Shown here piece after piece: positions 26,129-34,600 of a DNA stretch of 64,000 bases. The DNA comes from Mycobacterium heidelbergense (GTDB lineage: Bacteria; Actinomycetota; Actinomycetes; Mycobacteriales; Mycobacteriaceae): the NCBI RefSeq assembly GCF_010730745.1, contig NZ_AP022615.1:3968001-4032000 (forward strand). Reading direction: 5' to 3'. The position numbers and the translations under genes are program-made. Positions within the stretch are counted from its first letter, which is position 1. Each line of letters opens with the position of its first letter. The notes beneath the pieces were generated by a model. That model was not told the DNA's origin. It was given only the letters and a program-made list of their open reading frames with translations, and ran no database searches.

Positions 26129-27118
26129 TTACGAGGCGGTTTGGTCCACCAGGACGGTGCCGTCGGGTTGGTTCCCGAGCGTTTGAAGCGCGATGTCCCC
26201 GCCCTGGGCTGTGAGGCGGACGATCTGCGCCAACTGCCCGGGGGCGTCGCACTGCACATAGTGATCGGCGCCGGGCACCATCCAGTAGCGGTTCCGGCCG
26301 GGCTTGCTCTTCAGGTAGGTCTGCCAGACGTGGTTGGGAACGCGCAGGGGCGCGATGCCGTCGTGCAGGCCCCACACCACGGTCGTATCGACCCGGCTCC
26401 TGGAAAGCGCTTCCAGCCAACCGGTTTCGTCGGCGGCGCGCTCGTTGAGGTATTGAATCGTGTCCGGCAGCACGCCGATTCCGTCGTTGTGGGCGAAGCA
26501 CTTCGCCAGCGCGGAGATCTCCGGGTCTTCCAGTGTCCGCCGGGGCATGAAGGCGCTGACGCCCAATCCGGCCGCCAGCATCTCCGGTGTGGTGGCGGCC
26601 GCCGTGCCCCGCCCGGTGGCGGGGTCGAGCAGGGCGGTCTGGAACGCGGTGAGGTTGGAGAGCGGGAGGTAGATGTTGGCGTTCGTCACGATGAGGTCGA
26701 CGGGCACGGCCGGCGGGTCTTGGGACGCCAACATCTCCAGCGCGATCATGCCGACGCTGCTGCCGCGATCGTGGGTGAGCATGCGGTATTCGGTCAGCTT
26801 CCACACCTGGGTGATCGCGTGGGCGAGCAGACGCGCGTCGTCGTACAGCGAATAGACATGCGGCGCAGGCGGTTTGTCCGACAATCCATAACCCGGGAAA
26901 TCGAGCACGAAGATGTCGAACTCGGCGCTCAGTTCGCGGGCCAGGGCGAAATAGTCGATGCTCGACGTCGGGAAGCCGTGCACCAGCACCAACGCGGGTG
27001 CGCCCGGTGTGCCGCAACGGCGGCTGAACACGCCGACTTCCCGCCCGTCGTTGGCGGCGGTCGTCGACCGCCAGCGCAGTTCGGTCCCGCCTTTTTGCCA
27101 CTCTTCGAAGATGTTCAA
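26129..27118 (-). CDS. Alpha/beta-hydrolase, epoxide-hydrolase or dehalogenase-like
   Basis: A 329-residue alpha/beta-hydrolase. The oxyanion motif is LVHGFPTSSIDYFALAREL, the nucleophile elbow LTHDRGSSVGM has Asp (not Ser), and the C-terminal His is in VPGADHYVQCD. An Asp nucleophile with HGFPTSS is typical of epoxide hydrolases and haloalkane dehalogenases, which form an ester intermediate. The cap region (about 150-230) is well developed. It is a separate paralogue from the dehalogenase at 21.5 kb. It converges on the P450 gene. Confidence 0.82.
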   Translation of the reverse strand: MNIFEEWQKGGTELRWRSTTAANDGREVGVFSRRCGTPGAPALVLVHGFPTSSIDYFALARELSAEFDIFVLDFPGYGLSDKPPAPHVYSLYDDARLLAHAITQVWKLTEYRMLTHDRGSSVGMIALEMLASQDPPAVPVDLIVTNANIYLPLSNLTAFQTALLDPATGRGTAAATTPEMLAAGLGVSAFMPRRTLEDPEISALAKCFAHNDGIGVLPDTIQYLNERAADETGWLEALSRSRVDTTVVWGLHDGIAPLRVPNHVWQTYLKSKPGRNRYWMVPGADHYVQCDAPGQLAQIVRLTAQGGDIALQTLGNQPDGTVLVDQTAS

Positions 27119-27173
27119 GCCGCCAGCATCTCAGAGGGCGTCGCGATGGACAACCACGTCGTGCAGCGACCGC

Positions 27174-27704
27174 TCAGGGACAGGTGACGTGAATCCCGAA
27201 CATCACCTGGTGGACATCGCCCTGACTCGGCGACACCCCCTGGCCCGTCCCGGTCACCGTGTAACTCTTGCCGTCCTTGGTGGCCTGGACCTGGGTTGCG
27301 GACTGGGGCGCCTGATAGGGCAGCTCGTAGTGACCGGACCCCGTCTTGAGCGAAACGGCAAAGCCGTCGACACTGGGCGGCTTTTCGTCCGACACGGCCA
27401 GCGATATCGACGCCGAGTCGTCGTGAACGTTGATGCGGGTCGTCAGGTCGCCCGATTCCGCCGGCGTCGCACTGGGTTGCGCTGCCGACCTGTTGCACTC
27501 GACCCTCGCGACCATCGTGTGCTTGTTGCCCTCGATCATGACCGTCGTGCTGGCGACACCCGGGCTCGAAGGAGCGGCGGCGGACGGCTGACCGCTCGTG
27601 CTGGAGCAGGCCGGCAGGCCGGCCCCCGTCACCATCACGCCGAGCTCGACGGCGGCGAGAACGAGTCGCCGTCGCGTTCGGCGGCGACAGTCCGGGTTGG
27701 TCAT
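27174..27704 (-). CDS. LpqH-like (19-kDa antigen family) lipoprotein
   Basis: A 176-residue lipoprotein. An Arg-rich signal start (CRRRTRRRLVLAAVELG) ends in the lipobox GLPAC; after a Ser/Thr/Pro linker comes the LpqH-type domain. Family marks include VMIEGNKHTMVARVEC, KDGKSYTVTGTGQGV and the final IHVTCP, giving the single disulfide seen in LpqH. LpqH is a surface-exposed, glycosylated TLR2 agonist; this divergent member is likely a surface lipoprotein too. The sequence after VEC has an insert (RSAAQPSATPAESGD) compared with LpqH. ATG 27704 has GGGAGTGGG upstream. Confidence 0.85.
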   Translation of the reverse strand: MTNPDCRRRTRRRLVLAAVELGVMVTGAGLPACSSTSGQPSAAAPSSPGVASTTVMIEGNKHTMVARVECNRSAAQPSATPAESGDLTTRINVHDDSASISLAVSDEKPPSVDGFAVSLKTGSGHYELPYQAPQSATQVQATKDGKSYTVTGTGQGVSPSQGDVHQVMFGIHVTCP

Positions 27705-27809
27705 CCCACTCCCTTTGCTCGGCGTCACGAGGACTACGTCACGAGGACTATAGGACCGTTGCGGAAGGTCTCATTTCCCCGGCGCCCCGTCAAATGCGTC
27801 CCCACCGAT

Positions 27810-28538
27810 TCACGGCCAGGCTTCCCACGCGACCATTGTCCGCAACGGTCCGGCAAAGACCGGTCGCACCGCGGTCGAGCGCCACCGCTCCTCGACAAGC
27901 GCGGCCACGGCGCCGGTGGTGGCAAGCGGGTCGCCGTCGAGGTAAACGACGGTGACGTACTGGTGGTCGGTCCGCCACCCGGAGGGTAGGTGGCTCCATC
28001 CGGTGCTCGAGCCGAAAGTCCATGCGCCGGCGGTGCCGGGCGTGGCAAGCAGCGCCGGATAGTGCTCGGCGTGCAGCCATCGCAGCCACTCGTTCGGGCG
28101 GCCATCGGTGGGCTCTTCGACGATCAGCAGAATTCCGCGGTGCGGCCGAAACGGCACCACCTCCGCGGAAATGAGCGCGTGCGGAGAGGACTGCCACTGC
28201 AGCAGGCGCAAGCCCGCCACTTGCAGCGACGGTCGCGCGACCGGAAAGCGACCGTTCTCGCGCAGCGCTCGGCCGAGCGCGACGAAGTCGTCGAAGGTTT
28301 GTTCAACGGGGTCACCGACCAGGTAGTGGACGGCGTTGCCGACCTGCCCGAGTGGCCCGTGGGCCGCCAGGCGGTGGGCCGGGTAGTCGCCGTCGGCGAT
28401 CCAGCGCAACCCGTGCACGATGCCCGGCAGTCGGTATTGCTCCGGCAGGTGATCCAGCAGGTGCCAGCGCAGGTAGCTGCCGTCATCGTCGGGCGGAGCG
28501 GGAGGGGTGAGGCTGAAAATGCCTGCCTTGACTCGCAT
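27810..28538 (-). CDS. Conserved protein of unknown function beside sseB
   Basis: A 242-residue cytosolic protein (MRVKAGIFSLTPPAPPDDDG...). Two related halves are suggested: SYLRWHLLDHLPEQYRLPGIVHGLRWI in the first, and NEWLRWLHAEHYPALLATPGTAGAWTF in the second. The same W/H/P/GV pattern is found in dimeric alpha-beta-barrel (EthD-like) proteins that bind or degrade small organic compounds. The start at 28538 is only five bases after the sseB stop, so the two genes are cotranscribed. Catalytic activity is not evident. Confidence 0.65.
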   Translation of the reverse strand: MRVKAGIFSLTPPAPPDDDGSYLRWHLLDHLPEQYRLPGIVHGLRWIADGDYPAHRLAAHGPLGQVGNAVHYLVGDPVEQTFDDFVALGRALRENGRFPVARPSLQVAGLRLLQWQSSPHALISAEVVPFRPHRGILLIVEEPTDGRPNEWLRWLHAEHYPALLATPGTAGAWTFGSSTGWSHLPSGWRTDHQYVTVVYLDGDPLATTGAVAALVEERWRSTAVRPVFAGPLRTMVAWEAWP

Positions 28539-28543
28539 CGCTT

Positions 28544-29392
28544 TCACTCGGGACCGCGGGCGACGGCACGGGTCGGATCCGAACACCACTCCGACCATGA
28601 CCCGGGATACAGCGCCGCCTCCCGGCCCGCCGCGGCGAGGGCCGCGATCGTGATGGCCGCGGTGACGCCGGAGCCGCAGTAAACACCCACGCGGCCGCCG
28701 ATGCCGTTGTCGGACAGCAATTGCGCGAGCGCGGAGTCTCCGATAAACGTGCCGTCGCCCGCCAACACGGCGCCGCTGGGAAGGTTCTTCGCGCCGGGGA
28801 TGTGACCGGCGACCGGGTCGAGGGGTTCGACATCGCCGCGGAACCGTTCCGGCGCGCGAGCATCGAGCAGCGTCACACCGCGTGCGCCGGTCTGCTCAGC
28901 CGTCAGCGTGGGCCGGGCGCCGGCATACAAATCATGGTGCGGCACAGTCACATTCCCGGGCTGCCGGTCGACCGGACTGGTCTCCAGGCTCCGCCCGTCC
29001 GATCGCCACGCGGAGAGACCGCCGTCCAGAATGCGGACCGTCTCGAGCCCGGCCGCGGTGAGCGCCCACCACGCCCGCGCGGAACCGGCGCGATTCCAGT
29101 CGTCGTACACCACCACCAAATCGCCCTGCTCGATTCCCCATTGGCGCGCGGCCGCCTCGAGGTTGCGCCCCGACGGCAGCGGGTGACGCCCGCGGCCGTC
29201 GATCCCGCGATCGCTCAGTTCGTCCTCCAGTGACACATACACCGCGCCCGGTATGTGGCCCTGGAGGTAGGCCGCGCGTCCGTCGGGATCGTCGAGCCGC
29301 CAACGCACGTCGAGTATCGCCGGTGGATCGCCGGCCTCGATCAGGGCGGCCAGCTCGCCGGCCGTGATCAGCACCTGGTCACGCGTTTCCAC
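28544..29392 (-). CDS. sseB: Thiosulfate sulfurtransferase SseB (two rhodanese domains)
   Basis: A 282-residue tandem-rhodanese enzyme, close in length to M. tuberculosis SseB (Rv2291). The N-terminal rhodanese domain (about 8-130) starts ALIEAGDPPAILDVRW and lacks an active Cys (VVYDDWNRAGSARAWW in its place). The C-terminal domain (about 150-275) carries the catalytic Cys in VYCGSGVTAAIT, within the CGSGVTA loop typical of 3-mercaptopyruvate/thiosulfate sulfurtransferases. It moves sulfane sulfur from a donor to a thiol or cyanide in the cytosol. It is followed by the EthD-like gene after five bases. Confidence 0.92.
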   Translation of the reverse strand: METRDQVLITAGELAALIEAGDPPAILDVRWRLDDPDGRAAYLQGHIPGAVYVSLEDELSDRGIDGRGRHPLPSGRNLEAAARQWGIEQGDLVVVYDDWNRAGSARAWWALTAAGLETVRILDGGLSAWRSDGRSLETSPVDRQPGNVTVPHHDLYAGARPTLTAEQTGARGVTLLDARAPERFRGDVEPLDPVAGHIPGAKNLPSGAVLAGDGTFIGDSALAQLLSDNGIGGRVGVYCGSGVTAAITIAALAAAGREAALYPGSWSEWCSDPTRAVARGPE

Positions 29393-29453
29393 GTGTGCGC
29401 CTCCTTAACTCTTTTCCAGCGAGCCTAATCGCGCGGCGGGAAATGAACTCCAT

Positions 29454-29558
29454 CGGAATTAAAGATGAACGGCGGATTGAACGATTGTCGCCCCCAACGA
29501 CGCTAGCTGGACGATCGATTTAAATTCAACCGGAACTAAAAGTAAACGGCGGGTGGAA
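29454..29558. repeat. Imperfect 28-base direct repeat upstream of the DUF732 gene
   Basis: Copies at 29454-29481 and 29531-29558 share about 22 of 28 bases, around a CGGAAYTAAA...AACGGCGG core, 77 bases apart. They lie in the AT-rich region between sseB (leftward) and the DUF732 gene (rightward). They may be paired regulator sites or remnants of a duplication. Confidence 0.5.
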
Positions 29559-29688
29559 GTTTGGGTTTTGGCCGCGCTATGGCCACCGGGCTATTGACCA
29601 CCACCGGCGCGCGCGGAAGGATTAAGCGCATCGGGCTCTTCCGACGCGCCTCGTGCTGATCCGGGGTTGATGTGAAGCTGCGAAAGTG

Positions 29689-30018
29689 ATGGACGAAATG
29701 ACGAAGAAGATCGCCGCGTGCGCGTTCGGCACGCTATTCGCTGTCATGCTGGTGCCGACGGCCGTCGCGCATGCCGACGACGGGGAATTCAATACCTACC
29801 TCCAGTCGCACGGCATCAACCTGGGCACGCCGGCGCAGGCGGTGAACATGGCCCACGTGATGTGTCAGGATCTCGACGCGGGCTACAGCCAAAAGGACGA
29901 GGTCGACCAACTGACGGGGTCGCACAAGCTGACCCAGGCGCAGGCCGAGACGTTCATCGGCGCGGCCACCGCCGAGTACTGCCCGGGCAAGCACAGCCCC
30001 AACAAGCCGAAAAGCTAA
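29689..30018 (+). CDS. Small secreted DUF732 protein
   Basis: About 109 residues. A signal peptide (MTKKIAACAFGTLFAVMLVP..., cleavage after AVAHA) precedes a compact all-helical DUF732 domain of about 75 residues: FNTYLQSHGINLGTPAQAVNMAHVMCQDLDAG and LTQAQAETFIGAATAEYC, with its two conserved Cys likely paired. DUF732 proteins are numerous in mycobacteria and exported, with no known activity. ATGs at 29689 and 29698 are both possible starts; the second sits closer to the signal peptide. Confidence 0.82.
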   Translation: MDEMTKKIAACAFGTLFAVMLVPTAVAHADDGEFNTYLQSHGINLGTPAQAVNMAHVMCQDLDAGYSQKDEVDQLTGSHKLTQAQAETFIGAATAEYCPGKHSPNKPKS

Positions 30019-30069
30019 CGGCGTCGCCGCCGACCACGCTCCGTTAGGTCGCGCACTTCCGCCGAGCTA

Positions 30070-31191
30070 TTAGGCGCTTGCTTCGGAGTCGGTCCCCAGC
30101 GATGCCAGCATGCCCGCCGCCGCCCGTTGCCAGGTGAAGCTTTCCGCGCGGCGTCTCGCGGAACTGCGGCGGTGCTGTTCGGGTCGGCTGACGACGGTGC
30201 CGACCGCTCTCGCGATGGCGAAGGGGTCGTTGTCGGCCAGGGCGCCGCTGTCGGGGGTGACGATCTCGGTCAGCGCCGACGTGCGCGACACGACGGCCGG
30301 TGTTCCGCACGCCAGCGACTCCAGCGCGGCCAGCCCGAAGGTCTCATGCGGCCCGGGCGCCAGCGTCACGTCGGCCGAGGCCAGCAGCCCGGCGACCGTG
30401 TGGCGGTTGTTGATGAATCCGGTGAAGTCGATCGGAAGCCGGGCGGCGTGCCTCTCCAGCCTGGCCCGCAGCGGGCCCTCGCCCACGACGACCAGCCGGG
30501 CGTCGATGCCGGCGTGGCACAACGCGCCCAGCGCGTCGATGCTGCGGTCGACGCGCTTTTCCACCGACAGCCGGCCGCAGTGGACCAGCAGCATCTGCTG
30601 CGGCGCGGCCCAGCGCTGCCGCACCAGGTACGAGTGTCGGCGTGGGTGAAACGTCTGCAAATCCACGCCCAGCGGCACGGTGACGGTGTTGGTCGCGCCG
30701 ATCCGGTCGAATTCTTCGCGCGCGAAACCCGTGGTGCACACCACGGTGTCGTAGTTGGCGGCGGTGCGCCTGTTGGCGAAGTCCGCGAACTTCTCCGCGG
30801 TCCGACGCGGAAGGACCTGTCCCACAAGGCGATCCAGGCGCTCATGGGAGATCATCACGGTCCTGGCGCCGTATTCGCGGCCCCACGGCCCCAGCGATCT
30901 CAGCGTGAGGCGATCGGAGACCTCCAACGCGTCGGGCCGCAGCGACTCCAGGAGCGTCTTGACGGGCCACGGCAGAACGGCGCGATAGCCCCCGGTGTAT
31001 GGAATCAGCCTAGCGGGCAAGGTGATTCGCACCACGCCGGTAGGCAGCTGGGTGCGTTCGGCGTATCGGCCGGGGACGATGAGAAACACCTCATGCCCGT
31101 TGGCGCAGTATTCCGCGCCCAGCCGGTCCACCGCGGTGCGAAGGCCGCCGGAGCGAGGGCCATAAAAGTTGGCGACCTGGACAACACGCAT
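30070..31191 (-). CDS. pimC: PimC-like alpha-1,6-mannosyltransferase (GT4)
   Basis: A 373-residue GT-B glycosyltransferase. The N-terminal half opens VVQVANFYGPRSGGLRTAVD, the glycine-rich acceptor-side loop; the C-terminal half holds the GDP-mannose site HCGRLSVEKRVDRSIDAL and the EX7E motif in HETFGLAALESLACGTPAVV. The sequence closely resembles what I recall of PimC from M. tuberculosis CDC1551, which adds the third mannose to phosphatidylinositol dimannoside on the cytosolic face of the membrane. PimC is patchily distributed, and M. tuberculosis H37Rv lacks it. The start is placed at ATG 31191, where the conserved sequence begins. Confidence 0.8.
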   Translation of the reverse strand: MRVVQVANFYGPRSGGLRTAVDRLGAEYCANGHEVFLIVPGRYAERTQLPTGVVRITLPARLIPYTGGYRAVLPWPVKTLLESLRPDALEVSDRLTLRSLGPWGREYGARTVMISHERLDRLVGQVLPRRTAEKFADFANRRTAANYDTVVCTTGFAREEFDRIGATNTVTVPLGVDLQTFHPRRHSYLVRQRWAAPQQMLLVHCGRLSVEKRVDRSIDALGALCHAGIDARLVVVGEGPLRARLERHAARLPIDFTGFINNRHTVAGLLASADVTLAPGPHETFGLAALESLACGTPAVVSRTSALTEIVTPDSGALADNDPFAIARAVGTVVSRPEQHRRSSARRRAESFTWQRAAAGMLASLGTDSEASA

Positions 31192-31354
31192 ACCGTGAGG
31201 ACACGCGGTGCGCATGTGCAGCCAACGATATGGAATTAACGCCGACCTGAACAGTCCATGAATTCCGGCAATCGAAGGACCGCGGACGGTCGGCGCTTTC
31301 TCCAGCGGCCGTCGAGCATGCGAACAAGCTGCCCGACAACGCGATTGGCCCTCC

Positions 31355-32947
31355 TCAGTCGTCCTCGGCGGCGTCGAGAAGCTGGACTTCCTCGAGGTCC
31401 ATCTCCTGCTGCAACTCGCGCAGCACGATGTCGTCGATCAGGTTTTGGTTACGGAGAGCGGTGATTTCGTGGCGCTTGCGTTCGAGCACGCCGAGGCGCA
31501 CCCGCCGGACCTTCTCCTTGCCTTTGACCAGCCGGTCGTTCGTCGAACCGTCTTCGGTGGCCACAACGAGCGCGGCCTTTTCCTCGTATTCCTTTTCCAG
31601 GCGCCGCCGTAGGTCGTCGCTGATGCCGACCTCGTCGGCCACCGTTGGCAGGGCGTCGAGAGCCGCTTGGACACCCCGGGTGCGGGCCAGTTGCAGTTCC
31701 TTGGCGTGGGTGACGTCCTCGGGGATCCTGGCCCAGCGGACCACCGCCGGCAGCGTGATCCCTTGAACCAGGACCGTCACCAGAATCACGAAGACCACGA
31801 TGAAGATGAGCAGGCTGCGGTCCGGGAAGGGCGCGCCGGCGAGCGTGGTGGTCGGGACGGCCACCGCCGCCGCCAGCGACACGGCTCCGCGGAATCCCGC
31901 CCATGCGGTGACGAAACGCTGACGCAAGCTGACGCGACGCTCGCGCTGCGCTTGGCGGCGGTCGATGAGGCGAATCAGCACGGTGGTGATTTCGCCCCAG
32001 AAGACCCGCGACAGGATCACCACGCCGGTGACCGCCAGGGCGATGTAGGCGGCGTGGCGAAGTCCGCCGTCCACGTTGGCGATACCGCGCACCGCGCCAG
32101 GGATCTGGACGCCGACGAACACCCACAACGAGCCGTTGATCAGGAATGTCGCGATGTCCCAAAATCCGTAGGCCTGCAGGCGCGAACGGGCCCGGATCAC
32201 CACCGGGCCGGAGTAGGCGAGCACCAGCGCCGACACCATGACCGCGACCACGCCGCTGCAGTCGACCGCCTGGGCCAACAGGAAGGCCGCGAACGGCGTC
32301 AGCAGGCTCAAGGCCCCTTCCTCTTGCGGCGCGTCGATTCGTTTGCGCACCAGGGTCGCCAATCCGCCGACAAGCAGCCCGGCGGCGATGCCGCCGAGAT
32401 AGGACACGACAAACCGGGCGGCCACCTCGGGTGGGCTGATCGCGGCCCCGCCGATCGCGACGTGGACGCTCACGGCGAACAGCACCAGCGCGGTGCCGTC
32501 GTTGATGAGGCTTTCCGCTTTCAGCACGGTGAGCGACCGGCGCGGCAGCTTTTTCGCGAGGCCGGCCACGGCGGCGGCGTCGGTGGGGGAGAGCACGGCA
32601 CCCAGGACGCCCGCCGCGTGGGGGTCCATGCCCAGCGCCCGCGCCGTCCACGACACCGCTGCCGCGGTGGCGATCACCAGGGCGACGCTGAGAAAAACGA
32701 TGATCCGCGCGTTCGCTCGAATCTCGCGGAAGCTGGTGTTCAGGCCCTCCCAGTAGAGGATTGCCGGCAGGAACAGCAGCAGCACGATCTCGCCGTCGAT
32801 CCGGACATCACCGAACTGGGGGATCAGACCCAGCAGGGCGCCCAGCAGGATGAGCAGCACCGGGGGACCCACGCGGTAGCGCCGGCCGATGACCGTCCCC
32901 ACGATGACGGTGGAGACGAGCGCAACGATGAGGACGAGGGCAAACAC
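31355..32947 (-). CDS. Na+/H+ antiporter, CPA1 family (YjcE-like)
   Basis: A 530-residue membrane protein with about 12 spans in residues 1-400 and a charged cytoplasmic tail (about 400-530) rich in Arg/Glu helices. The CPA1 core is evident: GAVLSPTDAAAVAGLAKKLP followed by KAESLINDGTALVLFAVS, where the Asp is the ion-binding acid of span 5. It exchanges external protons for cytosolic Na+ (or K+) and supports pH and salt balance. Length and tail match M. tuberculosis YjcE (Rv2287, about 542). Its start at 32947 gives a hydrophobic first span (ALVLIVALVSTVIVGTVIG). Confidence 0.92.
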   Translation of the reverse strand: MFALVLIVALVSTVIVGTVIGRRYRVGPPVLLILLGALLGLIPQFGDVRIDGEIVLLLFLPAILYWEGLNTSFREIRANARIIVFLSVALVIATAAAVSWTARALGMDPHAAGVLGAVLSPTDAAAVAGLAKKLPRRSLTVLKAESLINDGTALVLFAVSVHVAIGGAAISPPEVAARFVVSYLGGIAAGLLVGGLATLVRKRIDAPQEEGALSLLTPFAAFLLAQAVDCSGVVAVMVSALVLAYSGPVVIRARSRLQAYGFWDIATFLINGSLWVFVGVQIPGAVRGIANVDGGLRHAAYIALAVTGVVILSRVFWGEITTVLIRLIDRRQAQRERRVSLRQRFVTAWAGFRGAVSLAAAVAVPTTTLAGAPFPDRSLLIFIVVFVILVTVLVQGITLPAVVRWARIPEDVTHAKELQLARTRGVQAALDALPTVADEVGISDDLRRRLEKEYEEKAALVVATEDGSTNDRLVKGKEKVRRVRLGVLERKRHEITALRNQNLIDDIVLRELQQEMDLEEVQLLDAAEDD

Positions 32948-33056
32948 GTGCTCATCCTGCCGGACACGCTCAGAATGTGGGGCAGGGGAGTGAGGTCAGC
33001 TCGGTCGTCTCGTGGTCACACCCGGCACGGGAGCACCGTCGGAAGGTGCACCCAAG

Positions 33057-33212
33057 TCAGCCGATGTGCTTGTCGTGCAGGGCCCTGTACTCGGGCAGGA
33101 AGTTGACTTCGAATCCGCCCAGGCCGCCGAACTCGGGAAGGTGACCCGGGTAGCCGTAGCGGTTACCCGGGAGGAAATGGTTATGGATGATCAGCCCTGG
33201 TCTCGCTGTCGA
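33057..33212 (-). pseudogene. Unrecognised C-terminal gene fragment
   Basis: A 51-codon frame bounded by TAA (33213-33215) and TGA (33057-33059) reads ...NHFLPGNRYGYPGHLPEFG... and ends EYRALHDKHIG. The composition, rich in Tyr, Gly and Pro with few rare codons, looks like a genuine protein end, but no start codon with a ribosome site exists and the upstream part is missing. It sits between the antiporter and the chagasin-like gene, where M. tuberculosis has Rv2288. I do not recognise the family. Confidence 0.35.
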
Positions 33213-33260
33213 TTATTCTGCAGCGGCCACGTTCGCGGAAGGAGTCGAAGGGGTGTCCCG

Positions 33261-33695
33261 GTGAAGCTCAGGGTGGTGATGGCGGTCGCCGTGCTCGTTG
33301 CATCGCTGGGCGTGGGCTGCGCGTTTCCGTCCAGGAACCCGCCGACGAGCAAGACCCTCCGTGTCCCCATGTCCGACGTGCTGAGGCAGAACGTCATCAC
33401 GCAGCACGTCACGCTGGCGGTCGGCAACACGCTGACGGTGAAGCTGGGCTCGAACTACTCCACCCCGTACCGGTGGAAGGCCGACACGGCGATCGGCGAT
33501 TCGGCGATCGTGAGGCAAAAGAGTCACCAGTTTGTGCAACCGACCTCCGACGCGCTGGGGGCGCCCGGAACCGAGGTGTGGACGTTTACCGCGTTGAAAC
33601 CCGGGACGACGACGATCACCACGTCCTACGCCAGCATCGTGGGAAAGGACGCCAAACCGGTCTGCACGTACACGGCGACCGTGACGGTGCAGTGA
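33261..33695 (+). CDS. Chagasin-like (I42) cysteine-protease inhibitor lipoprotein
   Basis: A 144-residue lipoprotein. The signal peptide ends in the lipobox LGVGC. The mature part looks like an I42 inhibitor fold: VGNTLTVKLGSNYSTPYRWK supplies the strand and loop that in chagasin enters the protease cleft, and GAPGTEVWTFTALKPGTTTI corresponds to the second loop and strand, ending VCTYTATVTV. Bacterial I42 proteins inhibit papain-family proteases in vitro; here the target could be host cathepsins or a secreted bacterial protease. The canonical NPTTG loop is altered (NYSTPY), so inhibition is not certain. GTG 33261 follows GGAAGGAG at some distance. Confidence 0.7.
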   Translation: MKLRVVMAVAVLVASLGVGCAFPSRNPPTSKTLRVPMSDVLRQNVITQHVTLAVGNTLTVKLGSNYSTPYRWKADTAIGDSAIVRQKSHQFVQPTSDALGAPGTEVWTFTALKPGTTTITTSYASIVGKDAKPVCTYTATVTVQ

Positions 33696-33708
33696 TCTCG
33701 TGGGGTAA

Positions 33709-34425
33709 TCAGACCCCGATGCTCTCGACCGCCTCGGTGAGGATCGCGGTGACGACCTCCGGCCGGGTGATCGACGGCGTGTGGTCGACGCCGTGGGTGT
33801 GGATGCGGGCGTGCGTGCGTTCGGCCATGAACCTTTGGGTGTCGGGGTTGATCATCCGGTCTTCTTCGGCGATGAGGAACCAGGTGGGGATGTCTTTCCA
33901 TCCGGGTCTGGGCACCGGTTTCTGGATGCTGCCGACGGTGATGGGTCGCTGGACCGCGGCGAGCAGCGCATGTTCTTGCGCGGTCGCGTGCTGTGCGAAG
34001 GCGGCGCCAAACGCATTGGTGGGCAGCCAGATCCAGCCGTCATTGTCGGGCTTGAGTTCCGGTGCCCGGGGGTGTGGGGGATCGCGGTAGAAAACATCGG
34101 CGACCGTTTCGCCCTCGTCGGGGGCCAGGGCGGCGACGTAGACCAGGGCCCGGATGCGCGGGTGGCCCGTCGCGCCGATGACGCCGCCGGCGTAGGCATG
34201 GCCGGCCAGGACGATCGGGCCCTCGGTGCGGTCGATGGTTCGGATGACCGCGTCCACGTCGTCGTCGAGCGAGGTCAGCGGGATGGGTGCGGCGGTGACC
34301 GGGATTCCGGATTGTTCTAGCTGGGTGATGACTCGGCTCCAGCTCGACCCGTCGGCCCAGGCCCCGTGGACCAGAACGACGGTGGGGTTGCCTAAATTGG
34401 GATGCACAGCCCAAAATAGTGGCAC
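33709..34425 (-). CDS. Alpha/beta-hydrolase lacking the nucleophile serine
   Basis: A 238-residue single-domain alpha/beta-hydrolase resembling the EstC/salicylate esterase group: VVLVHGAWADGSSWSRV (oxyanion loop), ALVYVAALAPDEGET, acid region IAEEDRMINPDTQRFMAER and His in HGVDHTPSITRP. The nucleophile elbow reads VLAGHAYAGGV, with Ala76 where the catalytic Ser should be. I recall other actinobacterial members with GHAYAG, so this is probably a subfamily trait rather than a mutation. Such a protein cannot use the classical serine mechanism; it may bind ligands, act as a cofactor-free dioxygenase-like enzyme, or be inactive. Start GTG 34425; GTG 34407 is also possible. Confidence 0.75.
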   Translation of the reverse strand: MPLFWAVHPNLGNPTVVLVHGAWADGSSWSRVITQLEQSGIPVTAAPIPLTSLDDDVDAVIRTIDRTEGPIVLAGHAYAGGVIGATGHPRIRALVYVAALAPDEGETVADVFYRDPPHPRAPELKPDNDGWIWLPTNAFGAAFAQHATAQEHALLAAVQRPITVGSIQKPVPRPGWKDIPTWFLIAEEDRMINPDTQRFMAERTHARIHTHGVDHTPSITRPEVVTAILTEAVESIGV

Positions 34426-34600
34426 GCGGTGACCGGCTGGTCAATTCTTTCCTGCGCGATGATCGGCGTCCCCTGGGCGCCGTAGACTGCGGCCTCGTGG
34501 GTGACCGGGTGGCCCGCTTGGGCACATCGGCCACACGGGTCTCTCGGAAAGGCGACACCCTCCGTGCCCACCTCATCGCGACAATGTGCGACGGAAGGGA

